From: Chlorops oryzae
Taxonomy: Eukaryota; Arthropoda; Insecta; Diptera; Chloropidae
Direction: 5' to 3'
NCBI GenBank assembly: GCA_020466095.1
Contig: CM035806.1
Coordinates: forward strand, 148,135,167 to 148,199,166
Length of the DNA stretch: 64,000 bases
In this document: in pieces, positions 1 to 9,826 of the stretch
Layout: each line of letters opens with the position of its first letter
Position numbering within the stretch: position 1 is the first letter of the stretch
Notes under the pieces: model-generated
What the model was told of the DNA's origin: nothing
Databases searched by the model: none
Seen by the model: the letters and a program-made list of their open reading frames with translations, nothing else
Position numbers and translations under genes: made by a program

Positions 1-960
1 AGGCGAATATCGCCAACAATTGCTTAGCAAATTTATACGACGATTTGTAGGCGAACTGCCTATCCTTAATAGATTACTTACTAGTGTACGAGATTGTAAG
101 CGACCTGAAATTATAATAGCAAACAAAGTAACAAATTTATTTTTCAGGCTTAACACCTAACAATGCTTACATTTAAGTATACGAATTTAGCATAGCTTGC
201 CTAATCAATAGCTTACTAAGTATAACGAAGACTGTAAGGACCTGTAATTTTAATAGCAACAATAGTAATACAAATTACAGCGTAACTTAGCCCTAATTGT
301 TACAAGTATACGTTGTAGCGAACCCTACAATAGTTACAGTATACGAGATCTGGTAAGAACCTGAATTTTAATAGCAATCAAAGTATACAAATTACAGGCA
401 ACCCTATTAAATTCTTACAAAGTATGAGATTTGTGGCGAAAAACTCCTACCAAAGCGTGTACTAAGGTTACGAGACTTGAAGCGACCTAATATTTAATAG
501 CAATCAAATGTTACCAATGATTCAGGCAACACAGCCTAACAACTTGCTTGACAAAGTATACAGAATTGTAGGCGATACTCACTACCAATAGCTATATTAA
601 GTATACGAGACTGTAAGCGATTCCTAATTTTAATAGCAATTTTCAAAGTATACAAGATTACAGGCGAACCCCTAACAATTGCTTACAAAGTATACGAGAT
701 TGTAGGCGAACTGCCTACCAATAGTTACAATAGTTACTGTGACGTAAGCGACTGAATTTTAATAGAACAAGTCAGACAAATTACAGGCGAACCACCTAAC
801 ATTGCTTACAAAGTCATAAGATTGTAGGCGAATCTACAATAGTTAAAAGTTGAGCTGTAGCGACCTAATTTGTAATAGCACAAAGATCAAAATTACAGGG
901 AACCCCTAACATGTAAAAGTATACGAGATTGTAGGCGAACTGCCTACCAATAGATTACTT
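1..960 (+). repeat. 126-bp tandem array made of 42-bp subunits
   Basis: About seven to eight degenerate copies of a unit of about 126-130 bp, with the motif TAGGCGAACTGCCTACC recurring near 50, 434, 569, 693, 824 and 933. Each unit splits into three related blocks of about 42 bp, all containing a form of CAAAGTATACGAGATT and followed by GTAGGCGAAC, GTAAGCGACC or ACAGGCGAAC. Many copies carry small indels, which may be real decay or assembly noise. The array is cut by the window edge, so its true size is unknown. Two 42-bp-like blocks and the right flank recur inverted at 61081-61253. Confidence 0.85.
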
Positions 961-1386
961 TGTGTGGTGGCAGTAGGCGTTCATTCTACAAAACCGTCAG
1001 CAATTCGCAAATTTGACCGAATCCGTGAAGAGGAACAACGCGAATTTGAAGCTGCGCTAATAATTCGCTTCCCGTCTGCGGGCGTAGTTGCTTTCTCGAT
1101 GCGACCTGTTTGTCTCGATTTTCTCTGTAATTTCCCTTTATTGGGATTACTTCTTCTGTACCCGACCCGAATTTTCGTGCGTGCTCGAAAAATAAAGGCA
1201 AAATAAAGTACAGCAAATTTATTTCTTTCCCTTTTAACTCCTCAGGGTTACATTTTAGACGCCATTTTTATACGGCTTTTCTGTTTGCAATGAACCCCTC
1301 TATCAACCTGATAAAGAAAAGCATTTTAGGTACGGGACACCCTGTATATATAATATACATACACATCCATATGTAGAAAAAAAACA
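957..1386. other. Flank of the 42-bp array; otherwise no gene seen
   Basis: Bases 959-996 match the reverse complement of 61081-61115, so they belong to the element that carries the 42-bp repeats. The rest is single-copy within this window. Short ORFs on both strands overlap each other and match no family I recognise. Near 1330 a GGGACACCCTGTATA motif resembles insect transposon ends, but no partner end is visible. Confidence 0.45.
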
Positions 1387-1390
1387 TTAA

Positions 1391-1559
1391 CCCTTTAATG
1401 CCACAATTTTATTATTTTTTTTTCAATGAAAAGTTCAGATATGACTAATTCTGGGTAGAAAAACATGAATCTAAAATAATATTTATTATTATTTTTTTTT
1501 TTTTTTTGGTAATTTGTTCGAAAAAAGTCCGTCAAGAGACGGAGTCAGGAACTAGAGGG
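1391..1559. mobile_element. piggyBac-like MITE, TTAA target site
   Basis: 169 bp flanked on both sides by TTAA (1387-1390 and 1560-1563). Left end CCCTTTAATGCC; right end read inverted CCCTCTAGTTCC. A TTAA duplication and CCCT termini are hallmarks of piggyBac-type elements. The inside is AT-rich and non-coding. Confidence 0.75.
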
Positions 1560-1563
1560 TTAA

Positions 1564-2338
1564 CAGGCTTGACAGGAAAAATAATTTATCTTGAAATTAA
1601 ATTTCTTCACCCAAACTAGATATGCGCCACAGCGCCAGCCCGCTTGGAGCGTATTAATAGAATTGAAGCTACTCAATGCTACGTTGTATTTATTTCGACT
1701 GTGACTTATTGTCCTCAACAAGTACAATTTTTCAATAAAAAGAAACCTATGAAGTTCAAAAGTGATATACAAAAATAGCTCCATTGCCAAATCGAAATTC
1801 AGATTTCTGGTGACTCAAGCGATAACGGGTCAGCAAAGTTGAACTTAAGATTGTATAGAGATGAGTCCATTAGTATGCTAATTATAATTGAAAATCGTTA
1901 CTGTTGTGCGCCATATTTGGTAATATTGGCTGTTTCAAAGACAAAAGGAAGGGCCCACAAAGGAAAAAAAAACATATTGTTGTTTTTGGCACGCGTGAAG
2001 AGTCCTTACAAAAAAAAACAAAAAACAAAGAGTAATATGAATCACAGCACACAACTTGAATTGAAGGAAAATTTATCCCCCTTATTTGAAAGGCATTTTA
2101 GCATACAATCAATGGTGCCAAGTGTGCGGTGCGGGTTAAGAGAAATAATCTTCTCTTGAAAATTAAAGGATATGGATAGGTAGAGTCGAAAAAACCCAAA
2201 CGAATGAGTTGAAAATTAAAAATTTTTTTTTGGGAGATCCATTTATCTAGCCCATCTGGTTTTTAAGAGACCCATAATAGATCTATAATACGCTAGGTCG
2301 CAGATTTATTTGCTAATTAAGGCTGATGTGCCTTGTAG
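1564..2338. other. No gene seen
   Basis: AT-rich sequence with poly-A/T runs and only short ORFs without recognisable domains. The reading frame at 1839-2159 is low-complexity and not supported as a gene. Confidence 0.5.
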
Positions 2339-2341
2339 CTA

Positions 2342-3148
2342 CCCTGCAGGAAGCCTGTCGCCATATGGTCCCATGTCTATATTGTAGAGCTGTAAAAATG
2401 CTAAAATTTACACTACTCGAGTGTATTCGTTATTTTTCGTCAAGTAATCGTTACTTAGTACTCGTTACTAAGTACTTATTATATTTTCTCAAATATTGTT
2501 CACGAACGAATGACGTTGCATGAATAACTCAATGTTGATAAAGTAATCAAAAATCTCTCATGATCTTTGAATCTTCACCCAGTATTTAGTAACCAAATAT
2601 CAACTCAACTCACTCTACTACCATACTGTTTTGTGCACCCATTACATTAGTACGTTATTACTCTGGCAACCATCAGCTGACAAGTGTGCAAAAAAAGGTA
2701 CTAGTAACGAGATACTTCTATCAGTAACGAGACGTTATTGATTACTGACTAGAGTAATCGTTACTATTTACCGAATAGTAACGATATTTTACAGCTCTAC
2801 TATATTGACGTCAATATAGATAAGAGAACTAGTTCCAACGTCAACAGTATTTATAGGCGGTGTCATTAGAGAAACTGTACTGTCAAGAGGTATAGTTCAT
2901 CTTTATGGACCATGTCAACAACGTGTCTCCTTATAAAGCGAAAGAGTACCACCTACTCCTTTTGTCTACATAATAGTACCGACGTCAATAGTTCGTCAAT
3001 AGTTTTCGGTCTACTGTTGACATTTAATGACAACTCAATGTTAAATGTCAATAACGCAAAGCATTGCGATGGGTATAACTGGTCAGTAGTACTGTCGATC
3101 CAGTCAGAAGAAAAAGAGTATAGATTCACGATTGACATTTCCTGCAGG
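2342..3148. mobile_element. TA-flanked element with CCCTGCAGGAA ends
   Basis: The ends CCCTGCAGGAA (from 2342) and TTCCTGCAGGG (to 3148) are perfect inverted repeats, each flanked by TA. About 807 bp including a nested hAT element at 2385-2799, so about 385 bp of its own sequence. The terminal motif resembles the CCCAGC[A/C/G]GG ends of the elements at 6541, 10766, 13133, 23408 and 58398. No transposase coding is visible. Confidence 0.7.
2385..2799. mobile_element. hAT MITE, target duplication CTATATTG
   Basis: 415 bp. Ends TAGAGCTGTAAAA and TTTTACAGCTCTA are inverted repeats, flanked by the exact 8-bp direct repeat CTATATTG at 2377-2384 and 2800-2807. Eight-base duplications and TAG-type ends indicate the hAT superfamily. 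The interior repeats AGTAATCGTTACT-like motifs and has no transposase. It is nested inside the element at 2342-3148 and so is younger than it. Confidence 0.9.
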
Positions 3149-3951
3149 GTAGGGTGTTCTAACGAAACACATTTTTGTTGATGGCTTAACACTCTATAAA
3201 AATCTATAGAGGCGAATATCAAGGTTGAAAAAAAAATAAAAATAAAATTCAACTTGAATTACTCGAGCACGACTGATTGTTTTTTTTTTTTTTTATTGTG
3301 AAGGAAATCCTTTAAGGATCACGAAAAACATATATTCTGACGTTTTTTATGGGAAAATAAATTCCCCGGAAATTCGTTCCCTGGGAATATTCAGAATCGG
3401 GCTGAATATCATAGAATAAATACATCTAATTCTGCTTACAGAAAAAAGAGATGTCGACGAAGCTCAGGGGGTTGATGAATTGGAACCTTTAAAATTATCA
3501 TATCAACAATACCCCTGTATATGTATAACTGTCAGATTATCAATTCGAAGGGCTAACACATCAAGTTGATCCCTCTGCGTTAAAATCTGACGCGTTCGAC
3601 TATCTCAAGGTCACCATATTTTTTTTTACATTTCCAAAAATCACTGATGACTTTTGTCCTTTAATTAATCGTGAGATTAATATCTATTGGCTATCGGAAA
3701 GACAAAGCGCGTATACTCCATGAACGTGTGACGCGTTCGAATACTGCTGTGTGACCATTTTTTTTTTTTTTTTTAAATTTTTCACCATTCTTACACGCTC
3801 TTCCCACCCCCTTCACAATCAAATAAGTCCCCCATGACGCTTTATTAACATGCTAAATTTAGCATCCTGCACTCCCCCGCTATGAGTGAATTGAAAATTT
3901 ACATAACGATAAAGCGCTTTAGTAGAAAAATTGGAATACCTCTATGACTTC
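3149..3951. other. Repeat fragments, no gene seen
   Basis: Around 3350-3415 a fragment with TTCCCTGGGAATATTCAGAATC matches the ends of the element at 18016-18222 and a fragment near 60880. At 3593-3770 two GACGCGTTCGA motifs are each followed, about 20-40 bp later, by TGACC or TCACC and a T-run, suggesting a local duplication. No coding sequence is recognised. Confidence 0.5.
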
Positions 3952-4718
3952 TACACGGAGAGAAATAAGTGGCCGAAATATAATTGGAACCAATTACATA
4001 TGTGATTGGAGCCTTGCCACGATTGCATTATTAATTGGAGCCGATTGCATTATTAATTGGAGCCAATTACAATATAATTAGAAAATCAAAAATACTACTT
4101 AATTGTGCTCAATTACTTATATAATTGCATTTAAATTTATCATATATGTAATTGCGTTCTGAACACATATGTAATTACATCTGATTACTTTTACAATTTA
4201 CAGAATTGGTGCAATTATATACATATTTTACAGCTTGTTCTTATATTTCTCAAATGGTTTATAATTTCGATCGTATATAACGTTATTGAATTTTCAAAAT
4301 CCTTAGGCACGCCAAGGGGCAGGTGGACCACGAATATGACGTGGTGAAATATATTCCAACCAATCGTGGAGAATGCCCCTTTTTATATTGTTATATAGAA
4401 TATATTTTAAATTGCAGGGGATCACAAATTTAATTAGACCCAATTATGTATATGTAATTGCATTTGTTTGTATGTATATAATTCGGTACAATTACATATA
4501 TCATTGCAGGCGATTATATATATTTAATTGGACGGAATTATATATGTAATTGAATTGTTTTTTTTTATAATTTGATACAATTACATATATAATTGGAGGT
4601 AATGATAAAAATATAATTGGACGTAATTATGAAAATATAATTACATCATACCCAATTACTTACATATGTAATGCCTGCAAAATATAATTGGGTATGTGAT
4701 ATTTTTTCTCTGAGTGTA
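3952..4718. mobile_element. MITE-like element rich in TAATTG repeats
   Basis: The left end TACACGGAGAGAAATA and the right end read inverted TACACTCAGAGAAAAA are imperfect inverted repeats. The body contains dozens of TAATTG/CAATTA words, often spaced about one to two helical turns apart, on both sides of a less repetitive core (about 4300-4430). No TSD could be fixed. Such repeated subterminal words are common transposase binding sites, but that role is inferred. Confidence 0.6.
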
Positions 4719-4989
4719 TTCTTCAATCTCCCACAAGTTTCATCCCCATGCTTGGTCACCATGGGCGGTATAATTGCCGTGAAAGTTAGCCTATACCGTA
4801 TACGAGGCAAGAAATAATCTTATTGATGCGATTTACGTAAAATCGCAGATAAGAATGAACCTTTCTTTTGTGTTTTTGAAATCTGGCAAGATTAACGCTA
4901 GCTGCAAAATTTTCATGCATATTTAGGTACATATTGCAAAATTTTTAAAATATTTAAATTAAAAATTTTACTTATATTCAGGGACCGTA

Positions 4990-6056
4990 ACAGTTATAAC
5001 TTTTATAATTAAAGTTTAACAAAAACAGAAAATTTTTGACTTTTATTTTATTTGAAAAAATTTTACTGTTAAATATTGACTTTTATGTTTCTAGTCAAAC
5101 GATAACTTTTAAACTGACACAAATATATATATTTTTTTTGTCAAAAATAAAAGTCTTTGCTAGTGTTGAAACGATACCATGAAAGCATCGATACCAGTAC
5201 TCATCTAATGTATCGAGATAAAGTATCGATACCACTAAAATACCGAACCAAAAGTATCGACACTAGGTAGTACTTGCTCAAGATTAAGCAAATTTTTATG
5301 ATTCTTGGTATTTACACATCATAACACAGGTAACACAATACTTCAGTGTTTTAAAACAAATACAGCACTTTGCACTTGTCGAATCCAAAGCGTAAAATGG
5401 ATCCAGACCTTACACTTTGCCATTTATTTTGAATTACTGCTTCTTGTCAGTGCTGCCAATAATTTAGCGCAGGTTTAACCTTTAGATAATTTATAAAAAT
5501 CCCTTTCCCTTGCTAGGAAAATGCTTACGAAAAATCCATTTCAAAATTAGATCGAAAAAGTCCCTCGAAAAGGGAAAAACCCCTCAAATTTGCAGCACTA
5601 ATACAAGGAAAAATATTTTGAGTAAATACTGACATTAAAGTATCGATACCGCAAAAATACTTGGTGGTAAGTATTGAGTACAAAATATACTCAGTATCGA
5701 CTATAAGTATTCGATATCAAGTAGTATTTACTCATTTTGTTTCAACACTAGTCTTTGCGAAATAACAGTTCAACCATTTATCCAATTTAAAGAAATTTGA
5801 TACCAATCGATCGGTTGTAAATTCTTGATTACTACAAGTTTAAACCTATCGATTTGTACCAATTTTATTTAAATTCGATAAATGGTTGAACTTTAATCTC
5901 GCAGACTTTTATTTTTGACAAAAAAAAAAAAAATATTTGTCCCAGTTTAACAGTTATCGTTTGACTGAAAAACTAAAGGTCTTTACTTATTAGTTAATAT
6001 TAGACTTTTTTGAAAAAATTTTTTAAAAAAATTTAAAAGGCATCCAAGAATCTCAT
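4990..6056. mobile_element. Foldback (long inverted repeat) element
   Basis: The left arm at about 5030-5152 (with GTCAAACGATAACTTTTAAAC and TGTCAAAAATAAAAGTCT) is mirrored at about 5905-6015 (AGACTTTTATTTTTGACA, CAGTTATCGTTTGACTG). The inner arm is mirrored too: TTCAACCATTTATC at 5769 against GATAAATGGTTGAA at 5877. A younger hAT element at 5161-5750 interrupts the left arm. Exact termini were not resolved. Confidence 0.7.
5161..5750. mobile_element. hAT MITE, target duplication GTCTTTGC
   Basis: 590 bp with perfect 12-bp inverted ends TAGTGTTGAAAC/GTTTCAACACTA and an exact 8-bp duplication GTCTTTGC at 5153-5160 and 5751-5758. The interior is rich in AGTATCGATAC-type words near both ends. 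No transposase ORF. Nested in the foldback at 4990-6056. Confidence 0.92.
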
Positions 6057-6540
6057 GGAGAATGGCCTGAGGATTACAATGGTATCAAAATTTTTCCTGT
6101 GTGTAAATTTTTTGGTGCTGCTTTTTAAAATTTTGAAAAACATCGAAACTGTTTTTTTCAGTCCCTGCTTAAATTCAATTAGTAAACAAAATCTTTTCAG
6201 AAATAAATTGAAAAAAAAAAAGAAGACTTAGAAATATACTCAATCACTCTCCTATTCTGTATAAAATTTCACGTGAACTTTTCCGCCAGTTTGAATACAA
6301 ATTTCTATTGAAACTGGAGGAAAAGTTCAAGAATATGGAACGCTTTAAAAAGTTTCAAGGTTTGCGTCCTGTTTAGTTCAAGACGAAATAAGAAATTTTG
6401 TTTTAGTACCACTTGCAGCATTGCTACAATTTTTAAACAAATGTAAATATGTCGATGGCAAAAATAATTCTAATCAGTAAAAAAAAGTCGTAATTCTACT
6501 AATCAAAGTCCAATGTAAATACATAGGCATCATATAGTTA
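6057..6540. other. No gene seen
   Basis: AT-rich sequence with poly-A runs. No ORF of note and no paired ends found. Confidence 0.5.
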
Positions 6541-7089
6541 CCCAGCGGGAAATGTTCCGCGGACATCCCCGATGATGTCCTAGTGACTTCGGAGCCGGAA
6601 TGCATGCTATTTCCGGTGACACTTTGTATGACATTTACACAGGAGCTGACAGGGACTTCAGCGGTGACATTGTCATGCTAGGGTGTGCGATGGCGAAAAA
6701 AGCATTTGAGAGCAGCAGCACATTGCTCTTTTCTCTCTAAATATCAATTTATAGAAACCAGTTTTGATAACTTCTCTTCTTTGCCCTCTCTTTGGATATT
6801 TCCCAATTTTTAAAAATCAATTTTTAACAATTTTTGTTCGCCTCAGCCAGGGATCGAACCCGCGATCGTGGGATTCTGAGTTGAGCACTCATCATCTACG
6901 CCACTTCATGCTAACGTTCAAGTGACGCTAAAACCTTATTTAAATTTCAGTACCCAATGAGAGTCAAGCACATGAACAGCATCCCTCTACGATGACATGT
7001 CCTCCAAGATGTCACACATGACAATGTCACCTATGTCATCGATGACATCACTGATGACATTATCATGCAGGTGATAATTTCCCGCTGGG
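6541..7089. mobile_element. TA-flanked MITE carrying a tRNA-like core
   Basis: 549 bp with perfect 13-bp inverted ends CCCAGCGGGAAAT/ATTTCCCGCTGGG, each flanked by TA (6539-6540 and 7090-7091). Subterminal sequence is rich in GATGACAT/ATGTCATC words. A tRNA-like segment with A- and B-box motifs lies on the minus strand at 6845-6905. A second, inverted and somewhat diverged copy is at 58398-58893. No protein coding. Confidence 0.9.
6845..6905 (-). ncRNA. tRNA-like Pol III promoter segment in a MITE
   Basis: Read on the minus strand, TGGCGTAGATG fits the Pol III A-box consensus except for one base. It is followed after about 32 bases by GGTTCGATCCC, one base from the B-box consensus. The segment has D-arm-like and T-arm-like parts, but no convincing acceptor stem and a poorly paired anticodon stem, so it is not a working tRNA gene. 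The copy at 58584-58645 keeps both boxes. Confidence 0.6.
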
Positions 7090-7097
7090 TATGTATA

Positions 7098-7850
7098 CAG
7101 TCGAAATCGATTATAACAGACCCGGTTATAACAGACTATCGCATATAGTAGACAAAGCCTCCGGTCGCTCCGAGTGTAATGAGAATAGTGCATAGGAATT
7201 CGCATATAAGAGACATCGCTTATAAAAATACACGTTTCGAAACCCCCACGGCTCGGTATACAGTTTGTAATAGACAAATGAGTGATTCCTTTGCGGACGG
7301 ACATATACAAGTTTTTTTTTTTTTTTTTTTTTTTTTGTTCTACATGTTTCTCGGGCATTGCCGCCAATAACAGAATGTCTGCTATTGATGATATATGAGC
7401 ATTTCCGCTCCCAGTATTTTTTTTCGTACGTTCGCGACCACATTTTCCAACCTTTTCCTTCTAGTTTTCTTTGTAATTTGATAGTTTTTTGGTGGCTTTA
7501 CATGTGGTGCATAAGATCGGTTTCAGTTCTCATAAGAATAGCAATAAAAATGCGGTCCATATGTATCGTATACAGTCGACTCTCATTAATTCAAACCTAC
7601 GATAATTCGAAACTCTCTATAATTCAAAGTGATCACGAGTTCTCTAAGAAAATTTCTTTATACATTCGAGTCTCGTTAATTCAAAAAATCGATAATTCGT
7701 TATATTTTAAGAGTCCCTCGAGTTTCGAATTAACGACAGTCGACTGTATATCAGACTGTCTACTATATGCGATATATTTCCATAACAGAAATCGTATACA
7801 GCAGACAGATTTTCCGGTCGCTTGAAGTCTCTTTAAAATGAGTTCGACTG
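7098..7850. mobile_element. pogo/Tc1-like MITE X (TA-flanked)
   Basis: Ends CAGTCGAAATCGATTATAAC and, read inverted, CAGTCGAACTCATTTTAAAG, with TA on both sides (7096-7097, 7851-7852). Internal matching arms include TATCGCATATAGTAGAC mirrored by GTCTACTATATGCGATA. A younger MITE (7573-7746) is nested in it. The short ORFs here are translations of the arms. Confidence 0.75.
7573..7746. mobile_element. pogo/Tc1-like MITE Z, nested
   Basis: 174 bp. Ends CAGTCGACTCTCATTAATTC and, read inverted, CAGTCGACTGTCGTTAATTC, flanked by TA. The same family occurs at 62442-62525. CAGT-type termini, TA target and TTAATTCGAA subterminal words resemble pogo/Tigger MITEs. Confidence 0.8.
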
Positions 7851-7852
7851 TA

Positions 7853-8214
7853 CAGTCGAATCTGGATATAGTGAATTAATATTTGCACGTCTTATTTCAT
7901 TGTACCTATCCAGATTGTTCGTATTAGCGATATTGAATGTTTTGTTCATTACTTACAGGTCCGTAGAGAGAAATTTGGGGACCGGGGGATTTTTTTCCGG
8001 TTCCCACCTCACAAAAATGTACGACCAAAAAAAAAAAAAAAAAAGTCCCAGGCCATTTGTGGGCCCCTTCAGAAATCCCGGGCGAAAAATCCCCCTTTTC
8101 CATCCCCTTCTCTATAAGCCTGATTATGTACAAAAGTCCCTGTAGCACAAAAAGCGTTCACTATTTCGCGCTGTTCATTATTTCAGGGATTCACATTATA
8201 TCCAGATTCGACTG
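7853..8214. mobile_element. pogo/Tc1-like MITE Y
   Basis: 362 bp. Ends CAGTCGAATCTGGATATAG and, read inverted, CAGTCGAATCTGGATATAAT, TA-flanked. The left TA (7851-7852) is shared with MITE X, so two related elements sit back to back. Non-coding. Confidence 0.82.
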
Positions 8215-8322
8215 TATATTCGAATTTAAATTGTATTTAATTTAAATAAAATCGAAAAAATAAATTGTTTTTTTTTTTTTAATCGACTGCGATTTACAAA
8301 AATTTTCAATTTCGAAGCCTTG

Positions 8323-8536
8323 ATTCAATCCATGATACAAGAAAACAAGATAGCGCCATTTCAGTCCGATGATGTCACAAATACAAAATGAGAGCTTCGT
8401 TGTTGTTGTTTTGCATGTTAAGCCCAACGTCACAACTATACTTTAGCATGGGAAACAACAACAATGCGAATGCTACAAAATAGCGGTACCCGAAATGGCG
8501 CTATCTTGCTCTCTTTGTACCTATCATGGATTGAAT
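8323..8536. mobile_element. Foldback MITE next to an SCaMC splice donor
   Basis: Both ends begin ATTCAATCCATGATA in opposite orientation. The arms are mirrored through AAGATAGCGCCATTTC (8347-8362) and GAAATGGCGCTATCTT. It lies about 140 bp beyond the donor of the exon at 8675-8833. Target duplication not clear. Confidence 0.7.
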
Positions 8537-8674
8537 GTTTATGAACGCTTTCAGTTTTGAATATGTACATAGGTATATCGATAAACATATGCAAATATAT
8601 CGGTGACGCGCTGCCCATCACTAGCAATATACATAAGTACAATGAATTGAACGGGGAGGGTGGAAAATATTTAC

Positions 8675-8833
8675 CTGCAAAAACACTTTGATTCTATCTA
8701 AAGGAGCGGTACATGTTCTCGATACAGCACCAGCAACGCCGCCAGCCGCCAAATGTCTCCACCACATTCCACTTTGCATTTCACTTTGTGTAAAGTCATC
8801 AGGTACGTTCATATCCTCGCCAATGTCGAGATA
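8675..8833 (-). CDS. SCaMC: SCaMC coding exon 6: first carrier repeat
   Basis: 53 codons from [11 protein letters not shown] to KVFLQ. It starts after TCGTGCAG and ends at GTAAAT, phase 0 at both ends. It holds the end of the EF-to-carrier linker, the first transmembrane helix (GGVAGAVSR) and the mitochondrial carrier signature PLDRIK. No following exon is found to the left, so the next intron is longer than 8.6 kb. Confidence 0.93.
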
Positions 8834-9795
8834 CTGCACGAAGATTCCATCATATATAAATAAACAAAATTGAAGAGAAATATTCAATTATTTTGCACAA
8901 TTTGAATATGTTTATCATAAAATATAAATGCATGAACGTGCGCATTTGTATGCATGTGTGTTTGTATGCATGTATGCTATTGTGTGTGTGTGTGTGTGCG
9001 AATAGGTGTATTGTATATCGTGAAATATTGTTGATCAAACAAATGAGATATTATGGATCAAAAATGTTTCGGATTCGTCGAAGCGTACTACATACAGGCT
9101 CGTCCTCATCATCAATAATAGAATACATGCCATAGGCAGGGCTCGAAACAGTCATATCTGATGCGGTCTTCATTTCCGGAGCAGTTATATTTTACTTCAG
9201 TTTTCGGATTTCAGTTTTCGGTTCTCAGTTTTCGGATTTCCGATTTTGGATTTTGAATTTTGAATTTTGAATTTCAGTTAAAAACGGAAAGTGAATTCCA
9301 TAATTCGTATGCAAGATAAACCGTCGAGCAAAAGAAACAGCCGTAAAAATACTAATTGAACATTGAAAACGCGGATATTGTAACCAAGAAATCGAAAATG
9401 AAAGTTATGGCAGAGAAACGCAAATTAAAAGGAAATAAACAAAATGCCGCGGATTGCGCGTGTCTATTGCACTTAATGGGCTCACCGTTTATGTGTTTAT
9501 TTCTTTCATCGATATTTTGGCTGCATGACAAAACACAAAAAAAAAAAAAAAAAAAAATAGAAGAAAAAAAAAAAACAAAATCGAAAAGAACTAAAAAGCT
9601 GAAATAGAGACGAGAACCAAGCAGTTGGTATTTCTTCTCGTCGCCAGAATTATTTAACGCATTCAACGACATGATGTGGCAGGCTACAAAGCATTCGGGC
9701 ATCGCCAAGTGGCTCGCATAGGTACCTACGTTTTCATATTTCAATGCAATTGGCAGCCAACTGAATTTGTGTGGCTAGGAGTGAGGTTTTCATTT

Positions 9796-9826
<31 letters not shown>

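Noticed and set aside
1..960. CRISPR-like repeats
   Set aside because: Repeats are contiguous and diverged, without unique spacers, and the DNA is clearly eukaryotic.
6845..6905. Genuine tRNA gene
   Set aside because: A and B boxes are present but the acceptor stem does not pair and the anticodon stem is poor; it sits inside a MITE with a second copy.
1..8674. Next SCaMC exon (second carrier repeat)
   Set aside because: Searched the minus strand for the expected GNG...KIAPE and PMEV-type motifs; none is present, so it lies beyond the window.
9352..9744. Minus-strand frame of 130 codons
   Set aside because: Passes through long T runs and overlaps a plus-strand frame; no domain and no convincing splice signals.
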